From Sphingomonas hylomeconis (GTDB taxonomy: Bacteria; Pseudomonadota; Alphaproteobacteria; Sphingomonadales; Sphingomonadaceae), in assembly GCF_025370105.1 (NCBI RefSeq), contig NZ_JANQBK010000003.1, forward strand, positions 310,001-374,000: a stretch of DNA of 64,000 bases. The letters are read 5' to 3'. The notes beneath the pieces are model-generated. The model searched no databases and had not been told where the DNA came from. It saw nothing but the letters and a program-made list of their open reading frames with translations. The position numbers were made by a program, and so were the translations under genes. This document shows, piece after piece, positions 25,294 to 33,207 of this stretch (position 1 is its first letter; every line of letters starts with the position of its first letter).

Positions 25294-26517
25294 TCAGCCG
25301 GTGCGCGTATCGACCAGCCCGATCAGGAAGCTGGTGAACACGGCCTGCAGCCCGAGCAGCGTGGCGACCATGGCCGGAATGGCGAGCCGCATCAGCGCGA
25401 TGCCGTCCATCGCCCCGAAGCCGGTCGTCGCCCAGCCGCCGACCAGCAGGACGATGCCAACCACGCCCAGTAGCGACAAGAGGCCGCCGGCGATCGCGCC
25501 GCGTTCGACGCTGAAGCGCGCGCGGAACAGCTCGACCCGGCGGCTGGTCGGCCACAGCTTGCTGGCGACGCCGTAAAGGCGCGCGACGATTCCGAAGCTG
25601 ACCAGCTGGCAGCCCAGCAGCAGCAGCATCGCGGCGAACAACATGGTCGTGATGCTCAGCTCGACGCGGCCGAGCGTGACGCTGCCCGAGGCGAGCGTCG
25701 CCACGCCGATCGTGCCGATCGCGGCGCAGGCCATGCCCGGATAGACGAACAGGAAGCGCGGCGCATAGGTCAGCAGGAAGCGCAGGTGGCGCCAGCCGTC
25801 GCGCCAGGTGCGCAGATGCGGCGCGCGGCTGCGGCCGTCGGGCGACAAGGTGGTGGCGACCTGCCGCACGTCGAGCCGGTGCATCACTGCCTTGACGACC
25901 ATCTCGCTGGCGAATTCCATGCCGGTCGAGCGCAGTCCGAGATCGAGGATCGCGTCGCGGCGAAATCCGCGCAGGCCACAATGGAAGTCGCTGATCTTGT
26001 TGTCGAACAACAGTCGGCCAAGGAAGCTGAGCACCGGATTGCCGAGATAGCGGTGCAGCGGCGGCATCGCGCCGCTGGCGATCCCGCCGAGAAAGCGATC
26101 GCCCATCACCAGCTCGCCGCCGGCGCGCAGTGCATCGACGAACGGCTGCAGCGACAGGAAATCGTAACTGTCATCGGCATCGCCCATGATCACATAGGTG
26201 CCGCGCGCCGCGGCGATCCCCCCGATCAGCGCCGCGCCATAGCCGCGCGCCTCGACCGCGACGATCCGCGCGCCGAGCGCGTTGGCGATCTGCCGCGATC
26301 CGTCGGTCGAGCCATTGTCGGCGATCACCACTTCGCCGCTGATGCCGCTGTCCTGGATAAAGCGCTGCGCCTTGCGGATGCACACCGCCAGCGTCTCCGC
26401 CTCGTTGAGGCAGGGCATGACTATCGACAATTCGATCGCGGGCAGCGCGAGCGGACGCCGATCAGCCGGTGTCACGTCGTGGACGTTACTCAGATCGACA
26501 GCCGTGGACATGTGCAT
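25294..26517 (-). CDS. Membrane-bound GT2 family glycosyltransferase, dolichol-phosphate-mannose-synthase-like
   Basis: A 407-residue family 2 glycosyltransferase. The catalytic domain (about 28-250) has I-V-M-P-C-L-N-E-A-E-T-L, the nucleotide-binding A-D-N-G-S-T-D-G-S and the metal-binding D-A-D-D-S-Y-D-F. Two to four C-terminal transmembrane helices follow (about 265-400). This architecture transfers sugar from a nucleotide donor to a polyprenyl phosphate carrier. ATG 26517 has GGAGGG six bases upstream. The divergent neighbours are two GT-C-like polytopic proteins, which commonly use such lipid-linked sugars as donors, so the three may work in one glycan-modification pathway. The acceptor is unknown. 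Confidence 0.88.
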   Translation of the reverse strand: MHMSTAVDLSNVHDVTPADRRPLALPAIELSIVMPCLNEAETLAVCIRKAQRFIQDSGISGEVVIADNGSTDGSRQIANALGARIVAVEARGYGAALIGGIAAARGTYVIMGDADDSYDFLSLQPFVDALRAGGELVMGDRFLGGIASGAMPPLHRYLGNPVLSFLGRLLFDNKISDFHCGLRGFRRDAILDLGLRSTGMEFASEMVVKAVMHRLDVRQVATTLSPDGRSRAPHLRTWRDGWRHLRFLLTYAPRFLFVYPGMACAAIGTIGVATLASGSVTLGRVELSITTMLFAAMLLLLGCQLVSFGIVARLYGVASKLWPTSRRVELFRARFSVERGAIAGGLLSLLGVVGIVLLVGGWATTGFGAMDGIALMRLAIPAMVATLLGLQAVFTSFLIGLVDTRTG

Positions 26518-26617
26518 CGATGGCCCTCCTCGACACCGTGCTACGATCCAAGCTTGAAAAGAAGGTTAACCATTGCCTGCTAGGCCCCCCTGGTCATTTC
26601 CCGAGGAGCCCTCCTGC

Positions 26618-28411
26618 ATGCTGCCGCCAACGCCCCCGGCTCCGATCGAGCGCGCCGTCGCTGCGCGGCGCGGCATGCTGCCGGATCTGCTCGTGGCCTT
26701 CGTGCTGGCCGCGCTGCTGACCATCGCCTGGACGGTGCAGGATTGGGGGCGTCTGCACTATCTCACGCTGCCCGATGCCGACGACATGATGCGCCTGGCG
26801 CAGGTGCGCGACTGGCTTAACGGGCAGGCGTTCAATGATTGGACGCAATATCGCATGGCCCCGCCGCACGGCGCGCCGATGCACTGGTCGCGCATCAACG
26901 ATTTCGGCCTTGCGGCGATCATCCTTGCCGCCACGCCGGTGGTTGGCCGGCACGGTGCCGAGATGGCTGCGGTGTTGAGCTATCCCGCGATCCTGTTCGT
27001 GCTGTGCCTGTTCCTGGCCGCGCGGATCGCGCGCCGGCTATGGTCGGCGGAGGCCGCCTGGGTCGCGGCGGTGATCGCCGCGCTGGCCTATCCCGGCGAC
27101 AAATTGTTCGCGCCCGGGCGGATCGATCATCATGCGCTGCAGACTGTGGTAATCGAACTGGCGGTGCTGGCGATGGTGCGGTGCCCGAGCTTGGCGAGCG
27201 GCGTCGGTGCCGGGCTCGCCATCGCGATCAGCCTGGTGATCGGCCTGGAAACCGCGCCGCATGTCGCGGTGCTGGTTGCGGTGATGGGGGCAATCTGGGC
27301 ATGGCGCGGGATGGACGAGCGCGTCCGTTTGGCCGGGTTCGCCGGCGGGATCGCGGCGGGCACGTTTCTGTGTCTTGCCTTTCTACGCCCGGCCTATTGG
27401 TCGGCCGGCTTGTGCGATGCCTTCACCCCGGCATCGGCGAGCGCCGCGCTGGCGGTCGCCGCCGCGCTGGCGGCAATGGCGCTGGCCACACCGCATCTGC
27501 ACGACTGGCGCATCCGGCTCGGCGTCGGCGCAGTGATTGGCGGCGTGGCGGTGGGCGGCGTGCTGCTGGCCTTTCCGGCCTGCCTGTCGGGGCCGTACGG
27601 TGCGATGAGCCCGTTCCTGCAACGCGAATTCCTGACCCATATCGACGAGGCGAACGGGCTGTTCAAACAGGTGTTGGTCACACGCCGCATTGCCATGGGG
27701 GGGCTGATGGCGGCCGGCGTGGCGGCCAGCCTGTGGATGCTGTGGCGCCGGCCGCGGGAATGGCCGCTGCTCGCGCCGGCCGCGGCGATCGTGCTGGTGT
27801 CCGGGATCATCACGCTGTTCCAGATCCGCGGCACCTATATCGGCACGCCGCTCAGCGCACCGATCCTCGCCGGGCTGGTGCTCGCGGCGCGCGCACGCAC
27901 CACGTGGCGCGCGCCGACGCTGATCGGCGCCTGGCTGGTCTCGGCCGGGGTGACCTATGGCGTGGCACCCACGGTCGCGGCACTCGCCACCGTGACCCCG
28001 GCGCAGCAGCACGCCGTGCCGCCGGTCGGCAGTTGTCAGAATGGCGACGTTTGGCAGCAGCTCGACCGCTATCCGCGCGGCATCATCCTGTCGCCGACCA
28101 ATTTGGCGTCCTATTCGATCGGTGCGACGCACATGGCGACGGTGGGGGCGGGCTATCATCGCAACGACGCCGCCAATATGGACATGTATCGCTATTTCCT
28201 CAGCGATCCTGGACGGGGCAGGCCGATCGCGGCGAAGTGGCAGGCCGATTACGTGATGTTCTGCCCGGACGATTTCGGCGAGATGGATGCCTTTCGCCGC
28301 TTTCCCAATAGCCTGGCAACTCGGTTGCAGAATGATCGCCCGCCGCCCTGGCTCGAACGACTTCCCTTGCATGGAGCCCGCTTACGGCTTTATCGGATCA
28401 AACGATATTGA
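26618..28411 (+). CDS. Polytopic GT-C-like membrane protein, putative glycosyltransferase
   Basis: A 597-residue protein with about 11-12 transmembrane helices and a C-terminal periplasmic domain from about residue 470. The first loop contains L-P-D-A-D-D-M-M-R, an Asp cluster placed like the catalytic Asp of GT-C enzymes (STT3, PglB, ArnT), followed by H-W-S-R; another conserved-looking loop reads P-G-R-I-D-H-H-A-L-Q. The C-terminal domain includes G-S-C-Q-N-G-D and F-C-P-D, a possible disulfide. I infer transfer of a sugar from a lipid carrier to an extracytoplasmic acceptor, but no specific family is claimed. ATG 26618 follows CGAGGAG. A TTAACCAT half-site (26566-26573), similar to CtrA sites, precedes it. 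Confidence 0.6.
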   Translation: MLPPTPPAPIERAVAARRGMLPDLLVAFVLAALLTIAWTVQDWGRLHYLTLPDADDMMRLAQVRDWLNGQAFNDWTQYRMAPPHGAPMHWSRINDFGLAAIILAATPVVGRHGAEMAAVLSYPAILFVLCLFLAARIARRLWSAEAAWVAAVIAALAYPGDKLFAPGRIDHHALQTVVIELAVLAMVRCPSLASGVGAGLAIAISLVIGLETAPHVAVLVAVMGAIWAWRGMDERVRLAGFAGGIAAGTFLCLAFLRPAYWSAGLCDAFTPASASAALAVAAALAAMALATPHLHDWRIRLGVGAVIGGVAVGGVLLAFPACLSGPYGAMSPFLQREFLTHIDEANGLFKQVLVTRRIAMGGLMAAGVAASLWMLWRRPREWPLLAPAAAIVLVSGIITLFQIRGTYIGTPLSAPILAGLVLAARARTTWRAPTLIGAWLVSAGVTYGVAPTVAALATVTPAQQHAVPPVGSCQNGDVWQQLDRYPRGIILSPTNLASYSIGATHMATVGAGYHRNDAANMDMYRYFLSDPGRGRPIAAKWQADYVMFCPDDFGEMDAFRRFPNSLATRLQNDRPPPWLERLPLHGARLRLYRIKRY

Positions 28412-28441
28412 ATGCCGACGTGGCGAACAGGGTAAGCGTGG

Positions 28442-30079
28442 ATGACCGGCGATACAGTTCACTGGTGGCAGACGCGCTGGTTCGTGGCGTTGATGGTGCT
28501 CGTCTCGATCATCCCGCTGCTCAAGCCGGATATCCCGCCCCTGGTCGATCTGCCCGGCCATATGGGCCGGTACCGGGTCCAGCTCGAGATCGGGCAGGTG
28601 CCGTGGCTCGGCGACTGGTATGATTTCAACTGGTCGCTGATCGGCAATCTCGGCGTCGATCTGCTGATCATTCCGCTGGCGCCGGTGTTCGGGCTTGAAC
28701 TGGCGGTCAAGCTGATCGTCATCGCCATTCCTGCGCTCACCGTGCTCGGGCTGCTGTGGATCGCGCGCGAGGTGCACGGGCGCATCCCGCCGACCGCCCT
28801 GTTCGCGCTGCCCTTGGCCTACAGCTTCCCGTTCCAGTTCGGCTTCGTCAATTTCGCGCTGTCGATGGCGCTCGCGCTCAACGCCTTCGCCTTGTGGCTG
28901 CGGCTCGCGCGGCTGGGCCGGCTCAGGCTGCGCGCGATCCTGTTCGTGCCGCTCTCCTGCCTCGTCTGGCTGTGCCACACGTTCGGCTGGGGCGTGCTCG
29001 GCGTGCTCGCTTTCTCGGCGGAGATGATCCGCCAGCATGATCTGATGACCGAGCGGCGCGGCGATGCCACGCTGTGGGAGCGGATTCGTCGCGGCCATTG
29101 GATCGCCGCCTGGTGCAAGGCCGGGCTGCACTGCCTGCCGCTGGCGCTACCGATGGTGCTGATGATCGTGTGGCGCTCGGGCGATCACGTTACCGGGCAG
29201 ACCGGCGACTGGTTCAACTGGCGCGCCAAGTTCGGCTGGGTGACGATGGTGCTCAAGGATCGCTGGCAGACGTTCGACATCGCGTCGATCGCATTGCTGC
29301 TGGTGATCCTCGCAAAGGGCCTGCGCAGTCCGACGATCGGCTATTCGCGCAATCTGGCGCTGTCGGCGTTGTTCCTGCTTGCCGTGTTCATCGCGCTGCC
29401 GCGGATCGTGTTCGGCTCGGCCTATGCCGATATGCGGCTCGTGCCGTTCATGATCGCGGTTGCGGTGATCGCGCTGCGCCCGCGCCCTGGCCTGTCGGTG
29501 CGCGGTGCGACGATGCTGGCGGTGCTGGGCTGCGCCTTCTTCCTGGTCCGCATCGGCGCGGGCACAGTGAGCTACTGGATGTTCGACCAGCGCTATGATC
29601 GCGAACTCAAGGCACTGGAGCACGTACCGATCGGCGCGCGGCTGATCACCTTTGTCGGCGAGACATGCGGCAACAAGTGGCTGATGACCCGCGTCGAGCA
29701 TTTCCCGGCACTCGCGCTGGAGCGGCGGCTGGCCTATTCGAACGATCAATGGTCGATGGCCGGCGCGCAGTTGCTTACCGCGAAATATCTCCCCGCCGGG
29801 CGTTTCGCGCACGATCCGTCGCAGATCGTCACCAGCATCCAGTGTCCGCGCGAATGGTGGCGTCCGATCAACCGTGCGCTGGCGCGCTTCCCGCGCAACG
29901 CGTTCGACTATGTCTGGCTGGTCGCGCCGCCGGCCTATGACCCGAAGTTCAACCAGGGGCTGGTCGAGGTATGGCGCGACGGCACCAGCGTGCTCTACCG
30001 CATCGATCACACGAAGCCGGGCGTGTTCGTCAGCGATGCGGAGATCCACCCCAAGATCATCTGGCGCGCGCCATTCTAA
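28442..30079 (+). CDS. Polytopic membrane protein of unknown function, GT-C-like
   Basis: A 545-residue protein with about 10-11 transmembrane helices and a soluble C-terminal domain from about residue 385. The first periplasmic loop has V-D-L-P-G-H-M-G-R-Y, again with an Asp directly after helix 1, and W-Y-D-F-N-W-S-L. The C-terminal domain contains Cys residues in G-E-T-C-G-N-K-W and I-Q-C-P-R-E-W-W that could form a disulfide. It starts 30 bases after the preceding GT-C-like gene, so the pair is probably an operon. Function is unknown; the arrangement suggests extracytoplasmic glycan transfer or modification together with the adjacent GT2 enzyme. Confidence 0.6.
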   Translation: MTGDTVHWWQTRWFVALMVLVSIIPLLKPDIPPLVDLPGHMGRYRVQLEIGQVPWLGDWYDFNWSLIGNLGVDLLIIPLAPVFGLELAVKLIVIAIPALTVLGLLWIAREVHGRIPPTALFALPLAYSFPFQFGFVNFALSMALALNAFALWLRLARLGRLRLRAILFVPLSCLVWLCHTFGWGVLGVLAFSAEMIRQHDLMTERRGDATLWERIRRGHWIAAWCKAGLHCLPLALPMVLMIVWRSGDHVTGQTGDWFNWRAKFGWVTMVLKDRWQTFDIASIALLLVILAKGLRSPTIGYSRNLALSALFLLAVFIALPRIVFGSAYADMRLVPFMIAVAVIALRPRPGLSVRGATMLAVLGCAFFLVRIGAGTVSYWMFDQRYDRELKALEHVPIGARLITFVGETCGNKWLMTRVEHFPALALERRLAYSNDQWSMAGAQLLTAKYLPAGRFAHDPSQIVTSIQCPREWWRPINRALARFPRNAFDYVWLVAPPAYDPKFNQGLVEVWRDGTSVLYRIDHTKPGVFVSDAEIHPKIIWRAPF

Positions 30080-30082
30080 GGG

Positions 30083-31219
30083 CTAGGTCGCAGCCTTCTT
30101 GAACGGCGTCAGTTCCGCCAGATAATCCTGGTCCGAAGCGACCGACTCCCGCTCGCGTTCCAGGAAATCGGCGATCGCGCGGCGGAAGTTCGGGTCCGGG
30201 ATATAATGCGCCGACCAGGTGGTGACCGGGGCATAGCCACGCGCGAGCTTGTGTTCGCCCTGCGCGCCGGCCTCGACCGTTACCAGGCCACGCGCGATCG
30301 CGGCGTCGATCGCTTGGTAATAGCACAGTTCGAAATGCAGGAACGGCACGTCCTCGGTGCAGCCCCAATAGCGGCCGTAGAGCGTGTCCGCGCCGATCAG
30401 GTTGAGCGCGCCGGCGATCGGTACGCCGTCGCGCTCCGCCATGATCAGCAGCACGCGATCGGCCATCTGCTGCCCGAGCAGCGAGAAGAACGCGCGGGTG
30501 AGATACGGCTTGCCCCATTTGCGGCTGCCGGTGTCCTGGTAGAATACCCAGAACGCGTCCCAATCCGCCTCCGTAATGTCGGCGCCGCTGATGTGGCGGA
30601 TCGTCAGCCCCTCGACCGCGGCGGCGCGCTCCTTGCGGATCGCCTTGCGCTTGCGGCTGGCCAAGGCCGCGAGGAAGTCGTCGAAGCTCCGGTAGCCGTC
30701 ATTGTGCCAGTGGAATTGCGTGCCCGCGCGGACCAGCCAGCCTGCCGCCTCGAACAGCGGCACCTGATCGGGCGCGATGAACGTGGCGTGCGCGGAGGAC
30801 AGGCCGTGCTGGTCGGTGACCGCCTCGATCGCGGCAAGCAGCGGTGCGGCCATCGCCGGATCGCGCAGCAGCAGCCGCGGCCCGGGCACGGGGGTGAACG
30901 GCGCGGCGATCTGCAGCTTGGGGTAATAGCGCCCGCCGGCGCGCTCCCACGCATCGGCCCAGCCATGATCGAAGACATATTCGCCCTGGCTGTGGCTCTT
31001 GGCATAGGCCGGCGCGATCGCCGCCGGGCGGCCATCGGCGCCGTCGATCACGATCGGGATCGGCTGCCAGCCGGTACGCGGGCTGGCGCTGCCGGATTGC
31101 TCGACGATCGAGAGGAAGGCGTGGCTGAGGAACGGATTGTCCGCGCCGGCACAGGCGTCCCAATCGCCCGCGGGAATGGCGGCGACGCCGTCGGCGATTC
31201 GGGCGGTGACGGCGGTCAT
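30083..31219 (-). CDS. GNAT/FemAB-like acyltransferase (DUF482 family)
   Basis: A 378-residue protein of the DUF482/peptidogalycan-biosynthesis-type GNAT group. Typical blocks are N-P-F-L-S-H-A-F-L near the start, D-H-G-W-A-D-A-W, F-H-W-H-N-D-G-Y-R-S-F-D-D-F-L, R-K-R-K-A-I-R-K-E-R and Y-G-R-Y-W-G-C near residue 285. The fold is a duplicated GNAT domain as in FemABX. Substrate and donor are unknown despite the family name. I use ATG 31219 because homologues begin close to this point; a start at 31282 would add 21 unlike residues. It converges with the GT-C-like genes, separated by only three bases. Confidence 0.85.
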   Translation of the reverse strand: MTAVTARIADGVAAIPAGDWDACAGADNPFLSHAFLSIVEQSGSASPRTGWQPIPIVIDGADGRPAAIAPAYAKSHSQGEYVFDHGWADAWERAGGRYYPKLQIAAPFTPVPGPRLLLRDPAMAAPLLAAIEAVTDQHGLSSAHATFIAPDQVPLFEAAGWLVRAGTQFHWHNDGYRSFDDFLAALASRKRKAIRKERAAAVEGLTIRHISGADITEADWDAFWVFYQDTGSRKWGKPYLTRAFFSLLGQQMADRVLLIMAERDGVPIAGALNLIGADTLYGRYWGCTEDVPFLHFELCYYQAIDAAIARGLVTVEAGAQGEHKLARGYAPVTTWSAHYIPDPNFRRAIADFLERERESVASDQDYLAELTPFKKAAT

Positions 31220-31275
31220 TGCCGTACAGGTAGGGTGGCCGGGGACGTAGGCCAAGGCGTCACCCACATAAGCTG

Positions 31276-31366
31276 CCGTCATCCCGGACTTGATCCGGGA
31301 TCCATCGCGCCTCAGGTGCGATCGTCCGAGCGGAGGGATGGATCCTGACGTTCGTCAGGATGACGG
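31276..31366. repeat. Nested palindromic intergenic repeat, copy 1
   Basis: The element begins CCGTCATCC, contains a TCCCGGA...TCCGGGA hairpin and ends GGATGACGG after a CCTGAC-GTTC-GTCAGG hairpin (31343-31358), so its outer ends are inverted repeats. The last 31 bases recur almost unchanged at 41645-41675. It fills most of the gap between the RidA and GNAT genes. Confidence 0.75.
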
Positions 31367-31380
31367 TAGATGGGGCGAGT

Positions 31381-31842
31381 TCAGCCAATCTCGACGATCG
31401 CGTCGATTTCAACCGCCGCGCCGAGCGGCAGCGCCGGCACGCCGACGGCGGCACGCGCATGCTTGCCGGCGTCGCCGAACAGGGCGACCATCAAATCGCT
31501 CGCGCCGTTCGCCACTTTCGGCTGGTCGGTGAAATCGCCGGCCGAATTGATGAACACGCCAAGCTTCACGATGCGCTTGACGCGCGACAGGTCGCCGAGC
31601 GCCGCCTTGACCTGCGCCACGACCATCAGCGCGCAGGCCTGCGCTGCCTCCTGCCCGAACGCGACATCGCGGTCGTCGCCGAGACGGCCGGTCATCACCG
31701 CGCCCTGCTTGAACGGCAGCTGCCCGGAAACGTGCAGCAGGCCACCGGCTTCCACCGCCGGGACATAGGAAGCGATCGGCGCGGCGGCCTGCGGCAGGGT
31801 AAGGCCCAGTTCGGCCAGCTTGGTATCGACGCGGTCGGTCAT
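31381..31842 (-). CDS. RidA family protein
   Basis: A 153-residue protein of the RidA/YjgF/YER057c family, in the longer (about 150-residue) subgroup. Visible features are L-H-V-S-G-Q-L-P-F, A-A-Q-A-C-A-L, V-K-L-G-V-F-I-N-S and the C-terminal A-R-A-A-V-G-V-P-A-L-P-L-G-A-A-V-E-I-D-A, which includes the Arg that in true RidA binds the substrate carboxylate. RidA deaminates reactive enamine/imine products of PLP enzymes. It starts 19 bases after a PLP-dependent aminotransferase gene on the same strand, an arrangement that fits detoxification of its intermediates. Confidence 0.9.
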   Translation of the reverse strand: MTDRVDTKLAELGLTLPQAAAPIASYVPAVEAGGLLHVSGQLPFKQGAVMTGRLGDDRDVAFGQEAAQACALMVVAQVKAALGDLSRVKRIVKLGVFINSAGDFTDQPKVANGASDLMVALFGDAGKHARAAVGVPALPLGAAVEIDAIVEIG

Positions 31843-31861
31843 GTCAGTCTCTCTCTTGGGG

Positions 31862-33067
31862 TCAGGCAGAGCGGGCAGGCGTGTTGACGCCCCTGCTCTG
31901 CAGATATTTGCGCACGTTGCGCGCCGCCTGGCGCAGGCGTTGCTCGTTCTCGACCATCGCGATGCGCACGAAGCCTTCGCCATTCTCGCCGTAGCCGACG
32001 CCCGGCGCGACCGCGACCTTGGCGTGCTGCAGCATCTGCTTGGAGAATTCGAGGCTGCCGAGATGCGCCAGTGCCGGCGGCAGCGGCGCCCAGGCGAACA
32101 TGGATGCGCGAGGGCTGGGAATATCCCAGCCCGCACGGCCGAAGCTCTCGACCAGCACGTCACGGCGCTTGTGGTAGAGCAGCCGGTTGGTCTCGACGAT
32201 ATCCTGCGGGCCGTTCAGCGCGGCGCAGGCCGCCGCCTGGATCGGCGTGAACGCGCCGTAATCGAGATACGACTTCACCCGGCTCATGGCGGCGATCAAC
32301 GTCTTGTTGCCGACCGCGAAGCCGATCCGCCAGCCGGCCATCGAATAGGTCTTGCTGAGCGAGGTGAATTCCACCGCAATGTCCTTCGCGCCCTTCACCT
32401 GCAGGATCGAAACCGTCGGCTTGCCGTCATAATAGAGTTCCGAATAGGCCAGATCGGAAATGATCCACACCTGATTCTCCTTCGCCCAGGCGACCAGCCG
32501 CTCGTAGAAAGCGAGATCGACCGTCTCGGCGGTCGGATTGGACGGATAGTTCACCACCAGGATCGACGGGCGTGGCACGGTGAACGCCATCGCGCGCTCG
32601 AGCGATTCGAAATAATGCTCGTCCGGGGTGGTCGGCACGGCGCGGATCGTCGCGCCGGCGATGATGAAGCCGAACGTGTGGATCGGGTAGGACGGGTTGG
32701 GCGCGAGCACGACGTCGCCCGGTGCGGTGATCGCCGTCGCCAGGCTGGCAAGCCCTTCCTTCGAGCCCATCGTCACGACGACTTCGGTCTCGGGATCGAT
32801 GTCGACGCCGAAGCGGCGGCCGTAATAATTCGCCTGCGCGCGGCGCAGCCCGGGAATGCCCTTCGATTGCGAATAGCCGTGCGCATCGGGCTTGCGCGCG
32901 ACCTCGATCAGCTTCTCGATCACGTGCGGCGGCGGCGGCAGATCGGGATTGCCCATGCCGAGATCGATAATGTCCTCCCCGCCCGCGCGCGCCGCCGCCC
33001 GCATCGCGTTCACTTCCGCGATCACATAGGGGGGCAGGCGTTTCATGCGGTAGAATTCTTCGGACAT
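31862..33067 (-). CDS. alaC: Class I/II aminotransferase, AlaC-like
   Basis: A 401-residue PLP-dependent fold type I aminotransferase. The PLP lysine lies in S-L-S-K-T-Y-S-M-A-G-W-R near residue 238; D-L-A-Y-S-E-L-Y-Y near 209 and N-Y-P-S-N-P-T near 170 are cofactor and substrate contacts. The start, E-E-F-Y-R-M-K-R-L-P-P-Y-V, is typical of the AlaC/YfdZ glutamate-pyruvate transaminase group, which is also close to LL-diaminopimelate and methionine aminotransferases. The alanine assignment is probable, not certain. RidA follows in the same operon; PHA synthase is divergent. Confidence 0.85.
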   Translation of the reverse strand: MSEEFYRMKRLPPYVIAEVNAMRAAARAGGEDIIDLGMGNPDLPPPPHVIEKLIEVARKPDAHGYSQSKGIPGLRRAQANYYGRRFGVDIDPETEVVVTMGSKEGLASLATAITAPGDVVLAPNPSYPIHTFGFIIAGATIRAVPTTPDEHYFESLERAMAFTVPRPSILVVNYPSNPTAETVDLAFYERLVAWAKENQVWIISDLAYSELYYDGKPTVSILQVKGAKDIAVEFTSLSKTYSMAGWRIGFAVGNKTLIAAMSRVKSYLDYGAFTPIQAAACAALNGPQDIVETNRLLYHKRRDVLVESFGRAGWDIPSPRASMFAWAPLPPALAHLGSLEFSKQMLQHAKVAVAPGVGYGENGEGFVRIAMVENEQRLRQAARNVRKYLQSRGVNTPARSA

Positions 33068-33207
33068 GGGGCGTTTCCGGTTTGAGGAAGCTTTATCCTT
33101 ACGTCACCGACCTCCCGTCGTCATCCCTACTTTCCCGGTCCTTGGGGGCGAGAGGGGTGAAAGCGCCGCCGGGATGCGCTAGGTTGGCAAAAAGAGTGAG
33201 GATGCAG

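Noticed and set aside
26566..26573. TTAACCAT as a CtrA binding site before the GT-C-like genes
   Set aside because: Only one half-site is present, with no partner at the expected spacing; too common to claim.
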